Notes under the pieces: model-generated | What the model saw: the letters and a program-made list of their open reading frames with translations, nothing else | Database searches by the model: none | Told to the model about the DNA's origin: nothing | In this document: positions 36,110-46,679 of the stretch, piece after piece | Layout of the letters: each line of letters opens with the position of its first letter | Position numbering within the stretch: position 1 is the first letter of the stretch | Source of the DNA: Microbulbifer sp. MKSA007 | GTDB taxonomy: Bacteria; Pseudomonadota; Gammaproteobacteria; Pseudomonadales; Cellvibrionaceae | Direction: 5' to 3' | NCBI GenBank assembly: GCA_032615215.1 | Contig: CP128433.1 | Span: forward strand, 62,001 to 126,000 | DNA: 64,000 nucleotides | Position numbers and translations under genes: made by a program

Positions 36110-37101
36110 TGTGGCCCTCCGTTGGCGTAGTCCAGCACTTCCTGTACGGCCGACAAAATACGCGGCACTCCGGGTAGATACTCATCCTCCAGTTGATAGT
36201 AGGGCATCACTGTATCGAAACCGGTCACCCTCTGTACCGGTGCCTTTAAAAGATCGAAGGCATACTCATTAATCTGTGCGATCACCTCGGCACCCAGGCC
36301 ACAGAACCTGGCCGCCTCGTGCACAACGACACAGCGCCCGGTTTTCTCCAGGGAGTCTATTACCGTGTGGATATCCAGGGGTTTCAGGGTGGCCGGGTCG
36401 ATAACCTCAGCCTCTACCCCTTCCTCTGCGAGCTGCTCTGCGGCTTGCAGGGTCTCTTTGAGGGAAGCGCCCCAAGCGATAAGCGTTATATCGCGGCCCT
36501 CCCGCAACACAAAGGCGCGATCCAGTGGCAGAGCCTCGCCAGTGTCGGGCACTTCCTGGCGAACGGCTCGGTAAATACGTTTGGGCTCCAGGAAAATGAC
36601 CGGGTCCGGGTCTCTAATTGCCGCCAATAGTAAACCGTAAGCCCGTGCAGGAGAGGAGGGCACCACAAGGCGCAGACCTGGAATATGGGCGAACAGGGCC
36701 TCGGTGCTCTCGGAGTGATGCTCCGGTGCATGGATTCCACCTCCATAGGGGGCCCGATAGACAATCGGACAGGAGAGGCGGCCGCGAGTGCGATTGCGAT
36801 AGCGCGAGGCGTGGCTGAGGATCTGATCGAGACCGGGATAGATAAAACCCATAAACTGGAATTCAGCCACCGGTCGCAGGCCCTGCACCGCCATACCGAC
36901 AGCCATTCCGGCAATCATGGTCTCGGCCAGGGGGGTATCCATCACCCGGTCCCGGCCAAACCTGGCCTGTAACCCCTCGGTTGAGCGAAATACGCCACCG
37001 TTCAGACCAACATCTTCACCAAATAGAACCACCATCGGGTCTGCTTGCATCTCGTAAGCCAGAGCCTGGGTGACAGCCTCGACCAAAGTTATCTCAGCCA
37101 T
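36106..37101 (-). CDS. 2-oxoacid dehydrogenase E1 component, beta subunit
   Basis: A 331-residue transketolase-type beta subunit. It has the TPP-binding N-terminus (LVEAVTQALAYEMQADPMVVLFGEDVG), the MDTPLAETMIAGMAVG block, and a C-terminal transketolase domain with GRCVVVHEAARFCGLGAEV. Together with the alpha subunit it decarboxylates a 2-oxoacid and acylates E2 lipoamide. The start shares one base with the E1alpha stop (TAATG) and the stop overlaps the E2 start, so the three subunits are translationally coupled. Confidence 0.93.
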   Translation of the reverse strand: MAEITLVEAVTQALAYEMQADPMVVLFGEDVGLNGGVFRSTEGLQARFGRDRVMDTPLAETMIAGMAVGMAVQGLRPVAEFQFMGFIYPGLDQILSHASRYRNRTRGRLSCPIVYRAPYGGGIHAPEHHSESTEALFAHIPGLRLVVPSSPARAYGLLLAAIRDPDPVIFLEPKRIYRAVRQEVPDTGEALPLDRAFVLREGRDITLIAWGASLKETLQAAEQLAEEGVEAEVIDPATLKPLDIHTVIDSLEKTGRCVVVHEAARFCGLGAEVIAQINEYAFDLLKAPVQRVTGFDTVMPYYQLEDEYLPGVPRILSAVQEVLDYANGGPQ

Positions 37102-38192
37102 TAGCTATCTCCCTGCAACTGTTGATACTGCTCCAGAAAAGGCTCCGGCAACTTTGCATAGAGGTGGTCGAATATTGCTGTGGCGGCATCTCTGGGGGTT
37201 TCCCGGTAGATGTGGACCGCTCTCTCCAGCTTCTGTGTCAGCTCCCGTTGCATCTCTTCTTCCTGCGCATCATCCCAGGCACCGCAGTTTTCCAGGTAGG
37301 ATCGCAGGCGCCGCAAAGGCTCTCGGGACCAGGCTTCACTGACATCTTTTTTGGGCTGGTAGCGGCTGGCATCATCGGCGGTGGTGTGGTCACACAGGCG
37401 ATAGCTAATCGCCTCGATCAGAGCTGGGCCAGCACCACTGCGCGCCCGCTCCACGGCATCACCCACCGCCTCACGAACGGCAATCACATCGTTGCCGTCT
37501 ACCTGCAAGCCGGGTATGCCGGCGGCAATAGCCTTCTGTGCCAGAGTCTTACAGGCAGTTTGCTCATCTCGCGGTAGGGAAATGGCCCATTGATTGTTGT
37601 TGATAACGATCACTAGAGGCAGGTGCCAGTCCCCAGCCAGGTTTATCGCCTCGTAAAAGTCTCCCCGCGAAGTAGATCCATCGCCGCCGGTCGAAACAGC
37701 GACGCGCATGGGTTCACCGAAATGCTCATGTTTATATTTCAGGGCAAAGGCTACACCGGCACCGTGCAACATCTGGGTGGCTATAGGCACACTCAAGGGC
37801 AAATCTTCGCGGCTATGGCGAAAGTTCTGCCCCCGCTCATCGCCCCCCCAGATTGCGTAGATCTCCTCAATAGTGACGCCCCGCTCCAGAAGAGCGCCTG
37901 TCTCCCGGTAATTGGGGCAGTAGATATCCTCTTTGGCCATGGCGGCTGCGAGACCAACACCAATAGCTTCCTGGCCGAGGCTGGAGGGATAGGTGCCAAG
38001 TTGACCGGTACGCTGCATTTTTACCGCGCGATCATCCACCATACGAGCCAACGTCATCTGGCGGTAGTAAGCAATCAGGGTATCCGGGGTGGCAAATTCC
38101 GGTAGGGCTTGGGTCGTCTGTCCCTGTTCATCCAAATATTGCAGCGAAGCAATATCAAAACTGGCAAGCAGCTGTAATCTGGGCTTGTGCAT
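37101..38192 (-). CDS. 2-oxoacid dehydrogenase E1 component, alpha subunit
   Basis: A 363-residue TPP-dependent alpha subunit. The TPP motif begins GGDGSTSRGDFYEAINLAG and ends NNNQWAIS, and the phosphorylation-loop region YRLCDHTTADDASRY resembles branched-chain E1alpha more than the AceE type. The substrate (pyruvate or branched-chain 2-oxoacids) cannot be settled from sequence. The frame extends to TTG 38222, but ATG 38192 with AAGGA upstream is better. First gene of the E1alpha-E1beta-E2 operon; glmU lies 126 bases upstream on the same strand. Confidence 0.9.
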   Translation of the reverse strand: MHKPRLQLLASFDIASLQYLDEQGQTTQALPEFATPDTLIAYYRQMTLARMVDDRAVKMQRTGQLGTYPSSLGQEAIGVGLAAAMAKEDIYCPNYRETGALLERGVTIEEIYAIWGGDERGQNFRHSREDLPLSVPIATQMLHGAGVAFALKYKHEHFGEPMRVAVSTGGDGSTSRGDFYEAINLAGDWHLPLVIVINNNQWAISLPRDEQTACKTLAQKAIAAGIPGLQVDGNDVIAVREAVGDAVERARSGAGPALIEAISYRLCDHTTADDASRYQPKKDVSEAWSREPLRRLRSYLENCGAWDDAQEEEMQRELTQKLERAVHIYRETPRDAATAIFDHLYAKLPEPFLEQYQQLQGDS

Positions 38193-38317
38193 CGGGCCAT
38201 TCCTTTTGTTCCCGAAGCGCAAGTTTAATGGATAGGGTGGCTATCAACAGGCGTGGAGAGGGAAGGCCCGCCGGAATTATAGTTTCCGAGGGGCAATCCA
38301 ATTACGGTAAGGGTTAT

Positions 38318-39679
38318 TTAGCTTTTCTTGGTCGGACGCTGCCAGCCGTTAATATTGCGCTGCTTGCTACGCGCTACCGCCAACTCTTTGCTCCCCACAG
38401 CCTGGGTAATGGTGGAGCCAGCACCCACTGTGGCTCCGGCGCCCACAGTTACTGGGGCTACCAGAGCTGTGTTAGAACCTATAAAGGCATTGTCGCCGAT
38501 CTCGGTCAGGGACTTGTTCACACCGTCGTAATTACAGGTAATGGTGCCAGCACCGATATTGACCGCTTCGCCCACCAGGGCATCACCGACATAAGAGAGA
38601 TGATTAACCTTACTGCCCTCACCAATTTTGGCTTTTTTGGTTTCGACAAAGTTACCCACCTTGGCACCAGTGGCCAGCTCTGTGCCCGGACGCAAACGTG
38701 CAAAGGGACCAATAGTACAAGCCTCACCAATCTCAGCGCCTTCGATAATGGAATTGGCCTCTACCTTGGTGCCATCTGCCAGGCGACAGTTTTTTAGCAG
38801 GCAATTAGGTCCAATTTGTACCCCCTTACCCAGTGAAACTGTCCCTTCGAAAATGCAGTTAATATCGATAGAGACATCGGTATCGCACTCCAGGCTGCCG
38901 CGAACATCTATACGCATGGGGTCCAATAAAGTCACCCCCGCATTCATAAGACTGGTCGCATGGTTATGCTGCAAAGCGCGCTCCATCTGTGCCTGCTGCG
39001 CACGGCTATTTACTCCCGCCACTTCCAGCGGATCACTGGCAATTACTCCCGTTACAGGAATCCCCTCACTGACCGAACGACCGATAATATCGGTCAGGTA
39101 GTATTCACCTTGAGCATTGTCACAGGACAACTCCGGTAACCAGCGAGCCAACAGTGCTCCAGGAGTCGCCAAAATGCCGGTATTGACCTCACGGATAGCC
39201 AGGGTATCCGCATCGGCATCCTTTTCCTCAACGATCGACTGCACACAGCCGCTGTTATCCCTCACAATACGCCCGTAACCGGCGGGATTGGCCATTTCAA
39301 CTGACAGCAGGGCAGGTCCGTGATCCGCTGCCGATAGCAGTGATTGCAAACTGCCGGCCCTGACCAGAGGCACATCACCATAGAGCACCAAAACGGTGGC
39401 TCCTTCGCGGAAATAGGGCACCGCCTGGGCCACGGCATGCCCGGTACCCAATTGCTGTTCCTGCTCCACAAACCTGACACCACGATCAGCAAAGCGGTCA
39501 CGTATCAGGTCTGCGCCATGCCCGATTACCACGGTAATCTGTACCTCTCCCAACAACATGGCGGTATCAATTACCCGCTCAAGCATGGGAATACCGCCAA
39601 TAGGATGCAGCACTTTAGGCAGGTCAGAGTGCATGCGGGTGCCTTTTCCAGCGGCCAAAATCACAACATCGATAGTCAT
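38318..39679 (-). CDS. glmU: Bifunctional N-acetylglucosamine-1-phosphate uridyltransferase / glucosamine-1-phosphate acetyltransferase GlmU
   Basis: Acetylates glucosamine-1-phosphate and couples it to UTP to form UDP-GlcNAc. 453 residues. The N-terminal pyrophosphorylase domain starts with VVILAAGKGTRMHSDLPKVLH (nucleotide-binding loop), and the C-terminal left-handed beta helix (about 250-440) has hexapeptide repeats and FVETKKAKIGEGSKVNHLSY. The frame reaches TTG 39697, but ATG 39679 gives the standard N-terminus. In many gammaproteobacteria glmU sits next to atpC; here about 21 kb separates them. Confidence 0.96.
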   Translation of the reverse strand: MTIDVVILAAGKGTRMHSDLPKVLHPIGGIPMLERVIDTAMLLGEVQITVVIGHGADLIRDRFADRGVRFVEQEQQLGTGHAVAQAVPYFREGATVLVLYGDVPLVRAGSLQSLLSAADHGPALLSVEMANPAGYGRIVRDNSGCVQSIVEEKDADADTLAIREVNTGILATPGALLARWLPELSCDNAQGEYYLTDIIGRSVSEGIPVTGVIASDPLEVAGVNSRAQQAQMERALQHNHATSLMNAGVTLLDPMRIDVRGSLECDTDVSIDINCIFEGTVSLGKGVQIGPNCLLKNCRLADGTKVEANSIIEGAEIGEACTIGPFARLRPGTELATGAKVGNFVETKKAKIGEGSKVNHLSYVGDALVGEAVNIGAGTITCNYDGVNKSLTEIGDNAFIGSNTALVAPVTVGAGATVGAGSTITQAVGSKELAVARSKQRNINGWQRPTKKS

Positions 39680-39905
39680 AACGGGTCGATATTCCAATCG
39701 TCTACAAAATTTGAGTGCATTGTGGCCACTAGACCCGGTTTACTCAAGCGAACAACAGTTCGCCCCGGGGCCCTGGTATTCAACGCATTAAGATTGCTGC
39801 GCCGCTTTGATCCCGGTAATTTACCCCCTGTGAAATCAACCGGTTACTCAACCCAACAAAACAAATATAGCCGCCAAACACAGAATCGGGCGGAGGGATA
39901 TTTCA

Positions 39906-42900
39906 ATGAACACCACCAAGCAGAACAAGCCGCGCCACCATTTGTTGGCTCTGGCTGTCCTGGCACTGACCCTGCCGATGGGTGCTGCGGCAGAAGCCGA
40001 AAGCGCTCTCGAAGCTACCAAAGAAAAGGAAGTAGAAAAGGCGGAAGCCCAATCCTGGGATATCAACAAGCCACCCTACGAATTCAAACCGATCCAGTTG
40101 GACACCCGCGAGACCACCTGGAGCAACCTGGATATCAGCCCAGATGGCAAAACCATCCTGTTCGATATGCTCGGCGATATCTACACAGTGCCGGTAGCAG
40201 GCGGCGAGGCGGTAGCCCTGACCAATGAAATCGCCTGGAATATGCAGCCGCGCTTCAGCCCGGATGGCAAGACCATCGTGTTTATCAGCGACCGTGACGG
40301 CGCCGACAACATCTGGTTGATGGATCGCAATGGCGACAACCTTCGCCAGCTCACGACAGAAAAGGAAAACTTGCTGCACTCGCCCAACTGGAGCCCCGAT
40401 GGCCAGTACCTGGTAGCGCGTAAAGGCTTTATGTCTGGCCGCAGTATCCCCGCCGGTGAAATCTGGATGTACCACTACGGTGGGGGTGAAGGTCGCCAAC
40501 TGAAAGAGCGCATCGGTGGCGATATCGCCCAGAAAAATATTGCCGATCCAGCTTTCTCTCCAGATGGACGCTATGTCTATTACTCCATCGATACCACCCC
40601 CGGCACCGTGTGGAAGTACAACAAAAACTCCACCCAGGAAATTTTTGCCATCAACCGCTATGACCTCCAGGATGGTGAAGAGGAGACCTTTGTCTCCGGT
40701 CCCGGTGGCGCAGTGGCACCTGTACCATCCCCGGATGGCAGTAAACTGGCCTTTATTCGCCGCCAGGACAACCAGACCTCCCTGTTCCTGAAAGATTTGG
40801 ACACAGGACTGGAAACTCCGGTTTACTCCGGCCTCGAACGCGACCTGCAGGAAATCTTTGGGCCCCATGGCAACTACGTTCAATACGACTGGATGCCCGA
40901 TGGTGAGTCATTGGTCGTTTGGACTGGCGGTAAATTCCTGCGCATCTCCATCAACGGCGACAGCGTCGCACCGATTGCGGCCCATGTGAAAGTTGAGAAA
41001 CAGGTAGCGGATGCGGTGCGCTTCCCGGTAGACGTAGCGCCGGAAACCTTCGATGTGAAGATGATTCGCTGGGCGCAGAAATCCCCCAACGGCAAGCAGG
41101 TCGCTTTCCAGGCATTGGGCAAGATTTATATTCAGGATGTCGCCAGTGGTGAGCGTCGTCGTCTGACCCGCCAGGACGACCACTTTGAGTTCTATCCCAG
41201 CTGGTCCCGCGATGGTCGCGAGATCACCTATGTCTCTTGGGACGACCAAAACCTGGGCCATGTGAGGGTAGTTTCCGCTCGCAACGGTCGCGGTAAAAAC
41301 ATCACCAAGCAGCCGGGCCTGTACGTTGAACCAAGCTTTTCTCCAAGTGGTGACGCTGTGGCCTACCGTCGCTTTACCGGCGGCTATCTGCTCAGCCCCG
41401 AGTACTCCCTGGAACCGGGCATTTACCTGGCAGACGCCGACGGCGACTGGCAACGCCGGGTCGTGAAGTCTGGCTATGAGCCTCATTTCGGCGCCAGCGA
41501 AGATCGTATCTACTTCTCCGAGTACCAAAACGCTGACGGCGGCAAGCGCGTGCTGAAGAGCACCAACCTGGAAGGCAAGGATGAGCGCGAGCACCTGCAC
41601 GGCGCTGAGATTACTTCCTTCCGCCTGTCTCCGGACGGCAAGTGGGTTGCCTTCACCCAGGACTTCAAAGCCTTTGTCGCGCCCTTTATGCATACCGGCA
41701 AATCCGAGGTTATCGGCCCCGATAGCAAAGCAGTCAAAGTCACCCAGGTATCCAAGCGCGCCGGTGAAAACCTGCATTGGTCTGCCGATAGCGATACTTT
41801 GGGCTGGGCACACGGCCCCAAACTGTTCGAGCGTGAACTGAAGGATGCCTTCGAATTTGTCGCCGGCGCTCCGGAGGAACTGCCAGAGCCAGTTTCTGAA
41901 GGCATCGACCTGAGCTTTGAACAGTCCTTCGACAATCGCGCAGGTCTCGTTGCCCTCACCGGCGGCAAGGTTGTCACTATGCGCGATGCGGAAAACACCC
42001 GTGAAATTATCGACAATGGTGTGGTTCTGTTCCGGGGCAACCGCATTGTCGCCGTGGGACCCGCAGCGGAAGTGGAGATTCCCACGGAAGCGAAGCGTAT
42101 CGATATCACCGGCAAAACCGTTTTACCGGGGCTTATTGACGCTCATGCCCACGGTGCTCAGGGTCGCGAAGAAATTATCCCGCAGCAGAACTGGAACCTG
42201 TTCTCCAGCCTGGCATTTGGAGTGACTACTATTCACGACCCCTCCAATGACAGCAGCGAGATCTTCTCCGCCGCTGAAATGCAAAAGGCCGGCCTGATTA
42301 CTGGGCCGCGTATTTTCTCCACCGGCACCATCCTCTATGGCGCCAAAGGTCCAGGCTACAAAGCCAAGATCAACTCCCTGGAGGACGCTCAGTTCCACGT
42401 GAACCGCCTCAAGGAAATGGGCGCCATCTCGGTGAAGAGCTACAACCAGCCCCGCCGCGACCAGCGCCAGCAAGTGCTGCAGGCAGCCCGCGAAGCCGGC
42501 ATTATGGTAGTGCCCGAGGGCGGCGGTAAGTACCAGCACAATATGAACATGATTGTGGACGGGCACACCGGTATCGAGCACTCACTGCCGATCGCCAATG
42601 TCTACGGCGATGTGGAGCAGCTGTGGAGCCAAACCCAAGTGGGTTATACACCGACCTTCGTCGTGGCCTACGGCGGTCTCTGGGGTGAGGAGTACTGGTA
42701 TGACCGCACGGAGGTATGGAAGAACGAGCGCCTGACCCGCTTTACCCCCGATTTTATCGTTAACCCCCGCTCTGTCCGTCGCCCCACTGCGCCGGATGCC
42801 CACTACAACCACTTTAATGTGGCCCGTCAGGCCAAGCAGCTGCGCGACGAAGGTGTCACCGTACATATCGGCGCCCACGGCCAGCGCGAAGGGCTTGGAG

Positions 42901-43259
42901 CCCACTGGGAAATGTGGATGATGGAGCAGGGCGGCTTTACTCCCTGGGAAGCCTTCCGCGCCGGTACCATCGATGGTGCCCGCTACCTGGGTATGGACGG
43001 TGATATCGGCAGCATTGAGGCTGGTAAGCTGGCTGACCTGATCGTGGTTGACGGCAACCCCTTGGATAACCTGCGCCTGTCAGAGAACATTACCTACACG
43101 GTAATTAATGGCCGTGTGTTTGAGGCGGAAACCATGAACGAAGTAGGGGCTGGCGAACGCTTGGCATTCTTCCACGAACGCCTGCCTATCAGTGCTATGC
43201 CCGCTCCTACGGCGGAAGCGGTACAGGAGAAGATGGAACGACACCACTGGGTACACTAA
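39906..43259 (+). CDS. Large secreted amidohydrolase with N-terminal TolB-like beta-propeller
   Basis: An 1117-residue exported protein. A signal peptide (about 1-30, cut near MGAAA) is followed by PD40/TolB-type propeller repeats (about 60-660), visible as several SPDGK-type units such as SPDGKTIVFISDRDG. An amidohydrolase domain (about 690-1090) carries the metal motif GLIDAHAHG (about 740-750), GIEHSLP, VHIGAHGQ and the terminal GKLADLIVVDGNPL strand. It is probably a periplasmic metal-dependent hydrolase; substrate unknown. RBS GGAGGG lies 9 bases before ATG 39906. Monocistronic, with a strong terminator at 43286. Confidence 0.9.
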   Translation: MNTTKQNKPRHHLLALAVLALTLPMGAAAEAESALEATKEKEVEKAEAQSWDINKPPYEFKPIQLDTRETTWSNLDISPDGKTILFDMLGDIYTVPVAGGEAVALTNEIAWNMQPRFSPDGKTIVFISDRDGADNIWLMDRNGDNLRQLTTEKENLLHSPNWSPDGQYLVARKGFMSGRSIPAGEIWMYHYGGGEGRQLKERIGGDIAQKNIADPAFSPDGRYVYYSIDTTPGTVWKYNKNSTQEIFAINRYDLQDGEEETFVSGPGGAVAPVPSPDGSKLAFIRRQDNQTSLFLKDLDTGLETPVYSGLERDLQEIFGPHGNYVQYDWMPDGESLVVWTGGKFLRISINGDSVAPIAAHVKVEKQVADAVRFPVDVAPETFDVKMIRWAQKSPNGKQVAFQALGKIYIQDVASGERRRLTRQDDHFEFYPSWSRDGREITYVSWDDQNLGHVRVVSARNGRGKNITKQPGLYVEPSFSPSGDAVAYRRFTGGYLLSPEYSLEPGIYLADADGDWQRRVVKSGYEPHFGASEDRIYFSEYQNADGGKRVLKSTNLEGKDEREHLHGAEITSFRLSPDGKWVAFTQDFKAFVAPFMHTGKSEVIGPDSKAVKVTQVSKRAGENLHWSADSDTLGWAHGPKLFERELKDAFEFVAGAPEELPEPVSEGIDLSFEQSFDNRAGLVALTGGKVVTMRDAENTREIIDNGVVLFRGNRIVAVGPAAEVEIPTEAKRIDITGKTVLPGLIDAHAHGAQGREEIIPQQNWNLFSSLAFGVTTIHDPSNDSSEIFSAAEMQKAGLITGPRIFSTGTILYGAKGPGYKAKINSLEDAQFHVNRLKEMGAISVKSYNQPRRDQRQQVLQAAREAGIMVVPEGGGKYQHNMNMIVDGHTGIEHSLPIANVYGDVEQLWSQTQVGYTPTFVVAYGGLWGEEYWYDRTEVWKNERLTRFTPDFIVNPRSVRRPTAPDAHYNHFNVARQAKQLRDEGVTVHIGAHGQREGLGAHWEMWMMEQGGFTPWEAFRAGTIDGARYLGMDGDIGSIEAGKLADLIVVDGNPLDNLRLSENITYTVINGRVFEAETMNEVGAGERLAFFHERLPISAMPAPTAEAVQEKMERHHWVH

Positions 43260-43285
43260 CCTCAGGCACAAACTGAGATGCAAAC

Positions 43286-43319
43286 AAAAGGCCGGGGACA
43301 AACCTCCCCGGCCTTTTTT
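43286..43319. terminator. Bidirectional terminator
   Basis: AAAGGCCGGGG (stem) and CCCCGGCCTTTTTT flank a short loop. It lies between the convergent amidohydrolase and GT2 genes and marks the edge of the AT-rich island. Confidence 0.88.
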
Positions 43320-43329
43320 GTATAAAGCC

Positions 43330-44568
43330 CTACCTGGTCCGGCGACGTCCTCCCAGCTTATGCCAGAGAATGGCGCGATAGATTGCGACAGGCAGTCTAA
43401 AGATTCCCGTAACCAGCCACCAAAATGACTCATAGATGGCAATCGTCTGATCCACTAATGGATGATCCTGGTCGAGCCTTTCTGGATAGTGATCGTGTCG
43501 CAATATGCCCCGATGAAACAGAAATCTGCGTAAAGGCCGGCTCAGTCGCCAACTAAAAGACTTGGTTATACGGTTTAAGTTATCGGCGAGAAAGCTCTCC
43601 GAGGCTATCTTTTGCTGTGTGAGCAGTTCGAAATAGTGGCTTTTGGACTTATTTTCATTCTGCCAATCAGTATCAAAATCCATCTTTGTTAGCCAATCGC
43701 TTTCCCCGAATCCATCTATCTTGCGCAGATCCGATGTGTATTGCGGGATAGTTATCTGATTTTTAATGATGGCCTTGGAAATGCGATATACATCAGCATT
43801 CATCCGGTCAGGGTTCTGCAATTCCCGACTAAGCCTTTGCTGAAAGCCGGACCGGAATTTGAAATGGAGAAGATGAGCGCAATTTTTACTGAGAGGAACC
43901 GGCGTACATGAGTGGGTTGAACGTAAATATTGAAAACCCGTCCGCCAATAAACCAACGGAATTTTATAAGATTTAACAAAATAATCAGAAATGCCAGATA
44001 TTTGCGCTCTGGCTTTGGAGCGAATTTCAAAAAAAGGAAAAGCTAATATGCTTTTTTTCTTAAAGTTTTTATAAGATACATAGTTAGGCGTTGATTCCAT
44101 TAACTCAGAAAGATTTCTTATGTCATATGCATTCCCTTGAAGGTTGTCACTAAAGAAATCTATTAGTGGAGTATATAGAGCAAAAGCTAATTCACTCTGC
44201 ATAAGTTGAGTCGTAACCTTCAGTGAAGCTTTACCTAAAATTTCAGGTAACCAGAGAAATTCATCAGCATCTACCACAAGAGTCCATTTTCCCTGACAGT
44301 AGTCCCGGGCAACTCTGTTAACCCAATCTACACCTGCGTTTGCCTGGGGGTAGCCACAATCAACTTCGTATAGCTGGACATCATTCTGCTTCAGTAGATA
44401 GCTTACCGAGTTATCGCTACTTCCCGTATCCACCAGGTGGAAACATGTCACACCTAAAGACCGGTAGTGGTCGAGAAAAGCCGGGAGAATATCCAATTCA
44501 TCACGGAAGATACAAATAAGGGGGAAGCGTGTTTCACTAGCACTTTCAATGTACTTAACTACTTTCAA
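43330..44568 (-). CDS. Glycosyltransferase family 2 protein (Glyco_tranf_2_4 type)
   Basis: A 412-residue GT-A-fold glycosyltransferase of the type often seen as PF13704. The nucleotide-sugar segments are FRDELDILPAFLDHYRSLG (about 22-40), VDTGSSDNS, and the metal-binding VVDADEFLWLP. The donor and acceptor are unknown. The start is TTG 44568, which overlaps the stop of the upstream glycosyltransferase (TTGA), has AGGG at 5 bases, and has no ATG close by. It is the last gene of the leftward glycan operon. Confidence 0.8.
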   Translation of the reverse strand: MKVVKYIESASETRFPLICIFRDELDILPAFLDHYRSLGVTCFHLVDTGSSDNSVSYLLKQNDVQLYEVDCGYPQANAGVDWVNRVARDYCQGKWTLVVDADEFLWLPEILGKASLKVTTQLMQSELAFALYTPLIDFFSDNLQGNAYDIRNLSELMESTPNYVSYKNFKKKSILAFPFFEIRSKARAQISGISDYFVKSYKIPLVYWRTGFQYLRSTHSCTPVPLSKNCAHLLHFKFRSGFQQRLSRELQNPDRMNADVYRISKAIIKNQITIPQYTSDLRKIDGFGESDWLTKMDFDTDWQNENKSKSHYFELLTQQKIASESFLADNLNRITKSFSWRLSRPLRRFLFHRGILRHDHYPERLDQDHPLVDQTIAIYESFWWLVTGIFRLPVAIYRAILWHKLGGRRRTR

Positions 44569-46666
44569 ACTTTCACCCTAGCGAATTTACGCAGCTTTCG
44601 AATCGTTCGCTTTAAAAACCCTGGCTTATATTTTTCCCCTTTATTTTTTTTGGCATCTTTTTGCTGTTTTCTTAGTAGTAGAAGGCTTTTCTCTTCCGAG
44701 TCGAGCCCTTCAAGGTAAGGACTTATTTGCCTGAAATCCCCTTCTTCTTGAAGGTGATTTCTGGATTTCATAGAGTTGTCACCGGTGCGATAGTAATATA
44801 AAGGATCAGGATAATAGGATACATTTTCCTTTGCTAAAATTAGCTTGCTATAGAATTCAATATCATCCTTACCTGTTCTATATCTCTCTGTATAACCTCC
44901 GTGATCTCTAAACTTAGAAGCTTTTATCAGACACGTCGCATCACCGACTATATTTACTTTCGTTGCCCAAGCTCTAGCTGGCCCCATAAAACGAATTTGA
45001 GTTCCGAGCTTACCTTCTGGAGTATTAGGTGCCCCCTTGCCGCTGAATCGGATAGAGCTACAAGTCAGGCAATCAATATCTGCAAAAGTTGCCGCGCTTA
45101 CCAACTTATCTACCATTTCCGGCATCATGACATTGTCATCGTCAAAAAAAGTAGATAATCTCCACTTGCATTTTGTGCTGCAGTATTTCTAGCAGCCCCT
45201 ACATATCGGTTTTCCTGGTATACAAACTGCCATCCATTCTTCTGATAGTGACTTTCTATAATTTCCAGCGCGTGTAGCGCTTCTTGTGAATGGCTACCAT
45301 CATCAACCACAATAACTTCTATGTTCTTATAAGTCTGATCTTTAATGCTTTTTAACGCTTGATAGAGAAAGTCTGGACGCTCAAAATGAGTTACGCATAT
45401 AGAAACCAAGGGATCATGTCTATTGGAAGATCGGGCGTTTTTAATAATTGAATGCTCTTGGCCATGCCATTTATTCCATACATCTAACGACTTCTTAAGC
45501 CTCTGGTGTTTTATACCCGGCGCAGGCAGTTTCTTTGCATGTAATTCTAACTTTCTCGCTAAAGCAATATGATTTGGCTTAAAGAGGATTTTTTTTCCAT
45601 TTTCGTCATCAAGTAACTCTCGAGTACCACCAGTATCAGCAGCAATAAATGGTACTTTAGTTGCAAGGCATTCGTAGACAGAAATCGGGGAATTCTCTAA
45701 CAAAGCTGGGATCACAGCCAAACGTCCTTCTCCACTCAAATACTCTACAGCCTGTATAGCATTACAATCACTTATAAATGAGACTTCTGTACTCCAATGC
45801 TTCTGGTTTTCCTCTATGAATTTTCGCGCATCAAATCGATAAGAGTGTCCTCCCAAAAAAGTAATCGATGGTAATCTAACCCCTCTTTTAGCAAGAGTGT
45901 TTAATGCATTCACAAAAAGAATAATCCCCTTACGAGGTTCAAGACGCCCGAAAAACACCCATTCTTTTGTCTCTAAGTTACTATTTTTTATGGCTTCATT
46001 ATCAGGTAATAGATCGTCCAAAAATACATTTGGCCAATAGTAACTGCGCTCAGGCAGGCGGTATTTATTATTTTTCATCCAGCAGACTAAATGCTGACTC
46101 CCACAGATCAGAGTATCTGCCATCTCAGCACTTCTACGCTCCATAAATACCCACCCCAATTGCCGTTCCTCTTTAAGGAATTGTTGATTACCTTCGGCAG
46201 ACCAGAGTGTTGGGGAAGAACCTTTAACAGCAAAATGTATATCTTGGAATGCAATACCAAGACTCTTGGCAAGTAATGCTATATAACCCATTCCACGCCA
46301 TTCTGAAACATGGACAATATCAAAGCGATCATTTCTCTTGAGCCACTCATAGGCTGCATAGGGCATTGCCATAGTGCGAGCCATTGTCGTTTTAGCTAGT
46401 GCCTGCGGTGCAACACCATGAAATTCAACATTAAGTTTTGCAAAAAAATTTTTTGTGATTTTCATTTTCACAGGATTTTTTGCTAGACCATTAACGAAAC
46501 AGACGGTGACTTTGTGACCAGATCTCTGTAGAAAAACAGCCAAATGAAAGTAAGCCGTTCCAATGCCACCATTTTTTATTGGACCAAACATATCCTCCGT
46601 TAGGATGCATATACGTTTAGGTTTCTGAACAGCTTCAAGGCGTAAATCCTCGTGAAGCTCTTTCAT
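44565..46666 (-). pseudogene. Bifunctional glycosyltransferase GT4-GT2, frameshifted
   Basis: A 700-residue protein if the frame is repaired. Residues about 1-430 are a GT4 domain (RICILTEDMFGPIKNGGIGTAYF at the start; donor site with ENSPISVYECLATKVPF and GGTRELL). Residues about 435-640 are a GT2 domain (SICVTHFERPDFLYQALKSI, VVDDGSHS, and the DDDN metal site). The break is inside the GT2 metal site: the run of seven A at 45144-45150 (T on the coding strand) would need one more base to read LLFFDDDNVMMPEMV across the junction. The two fragments are 45125-46666 and 44565-45128. A paralogous protein is encoded next door (46680-49810). Confidence 0.82.
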
Positions 46667-46679
46667 TATTCAAGCCACC

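Noticed and set aside
39903..40883. 326-codon open frame opposite the amidohydrolase gene, and another at 40908-41813
   Set aside because: Both are antisense to a strong gene with propeller and metal motifs. Their Gly/Val/His-rich composition is typical of shadow frames in GC-rich DNA.
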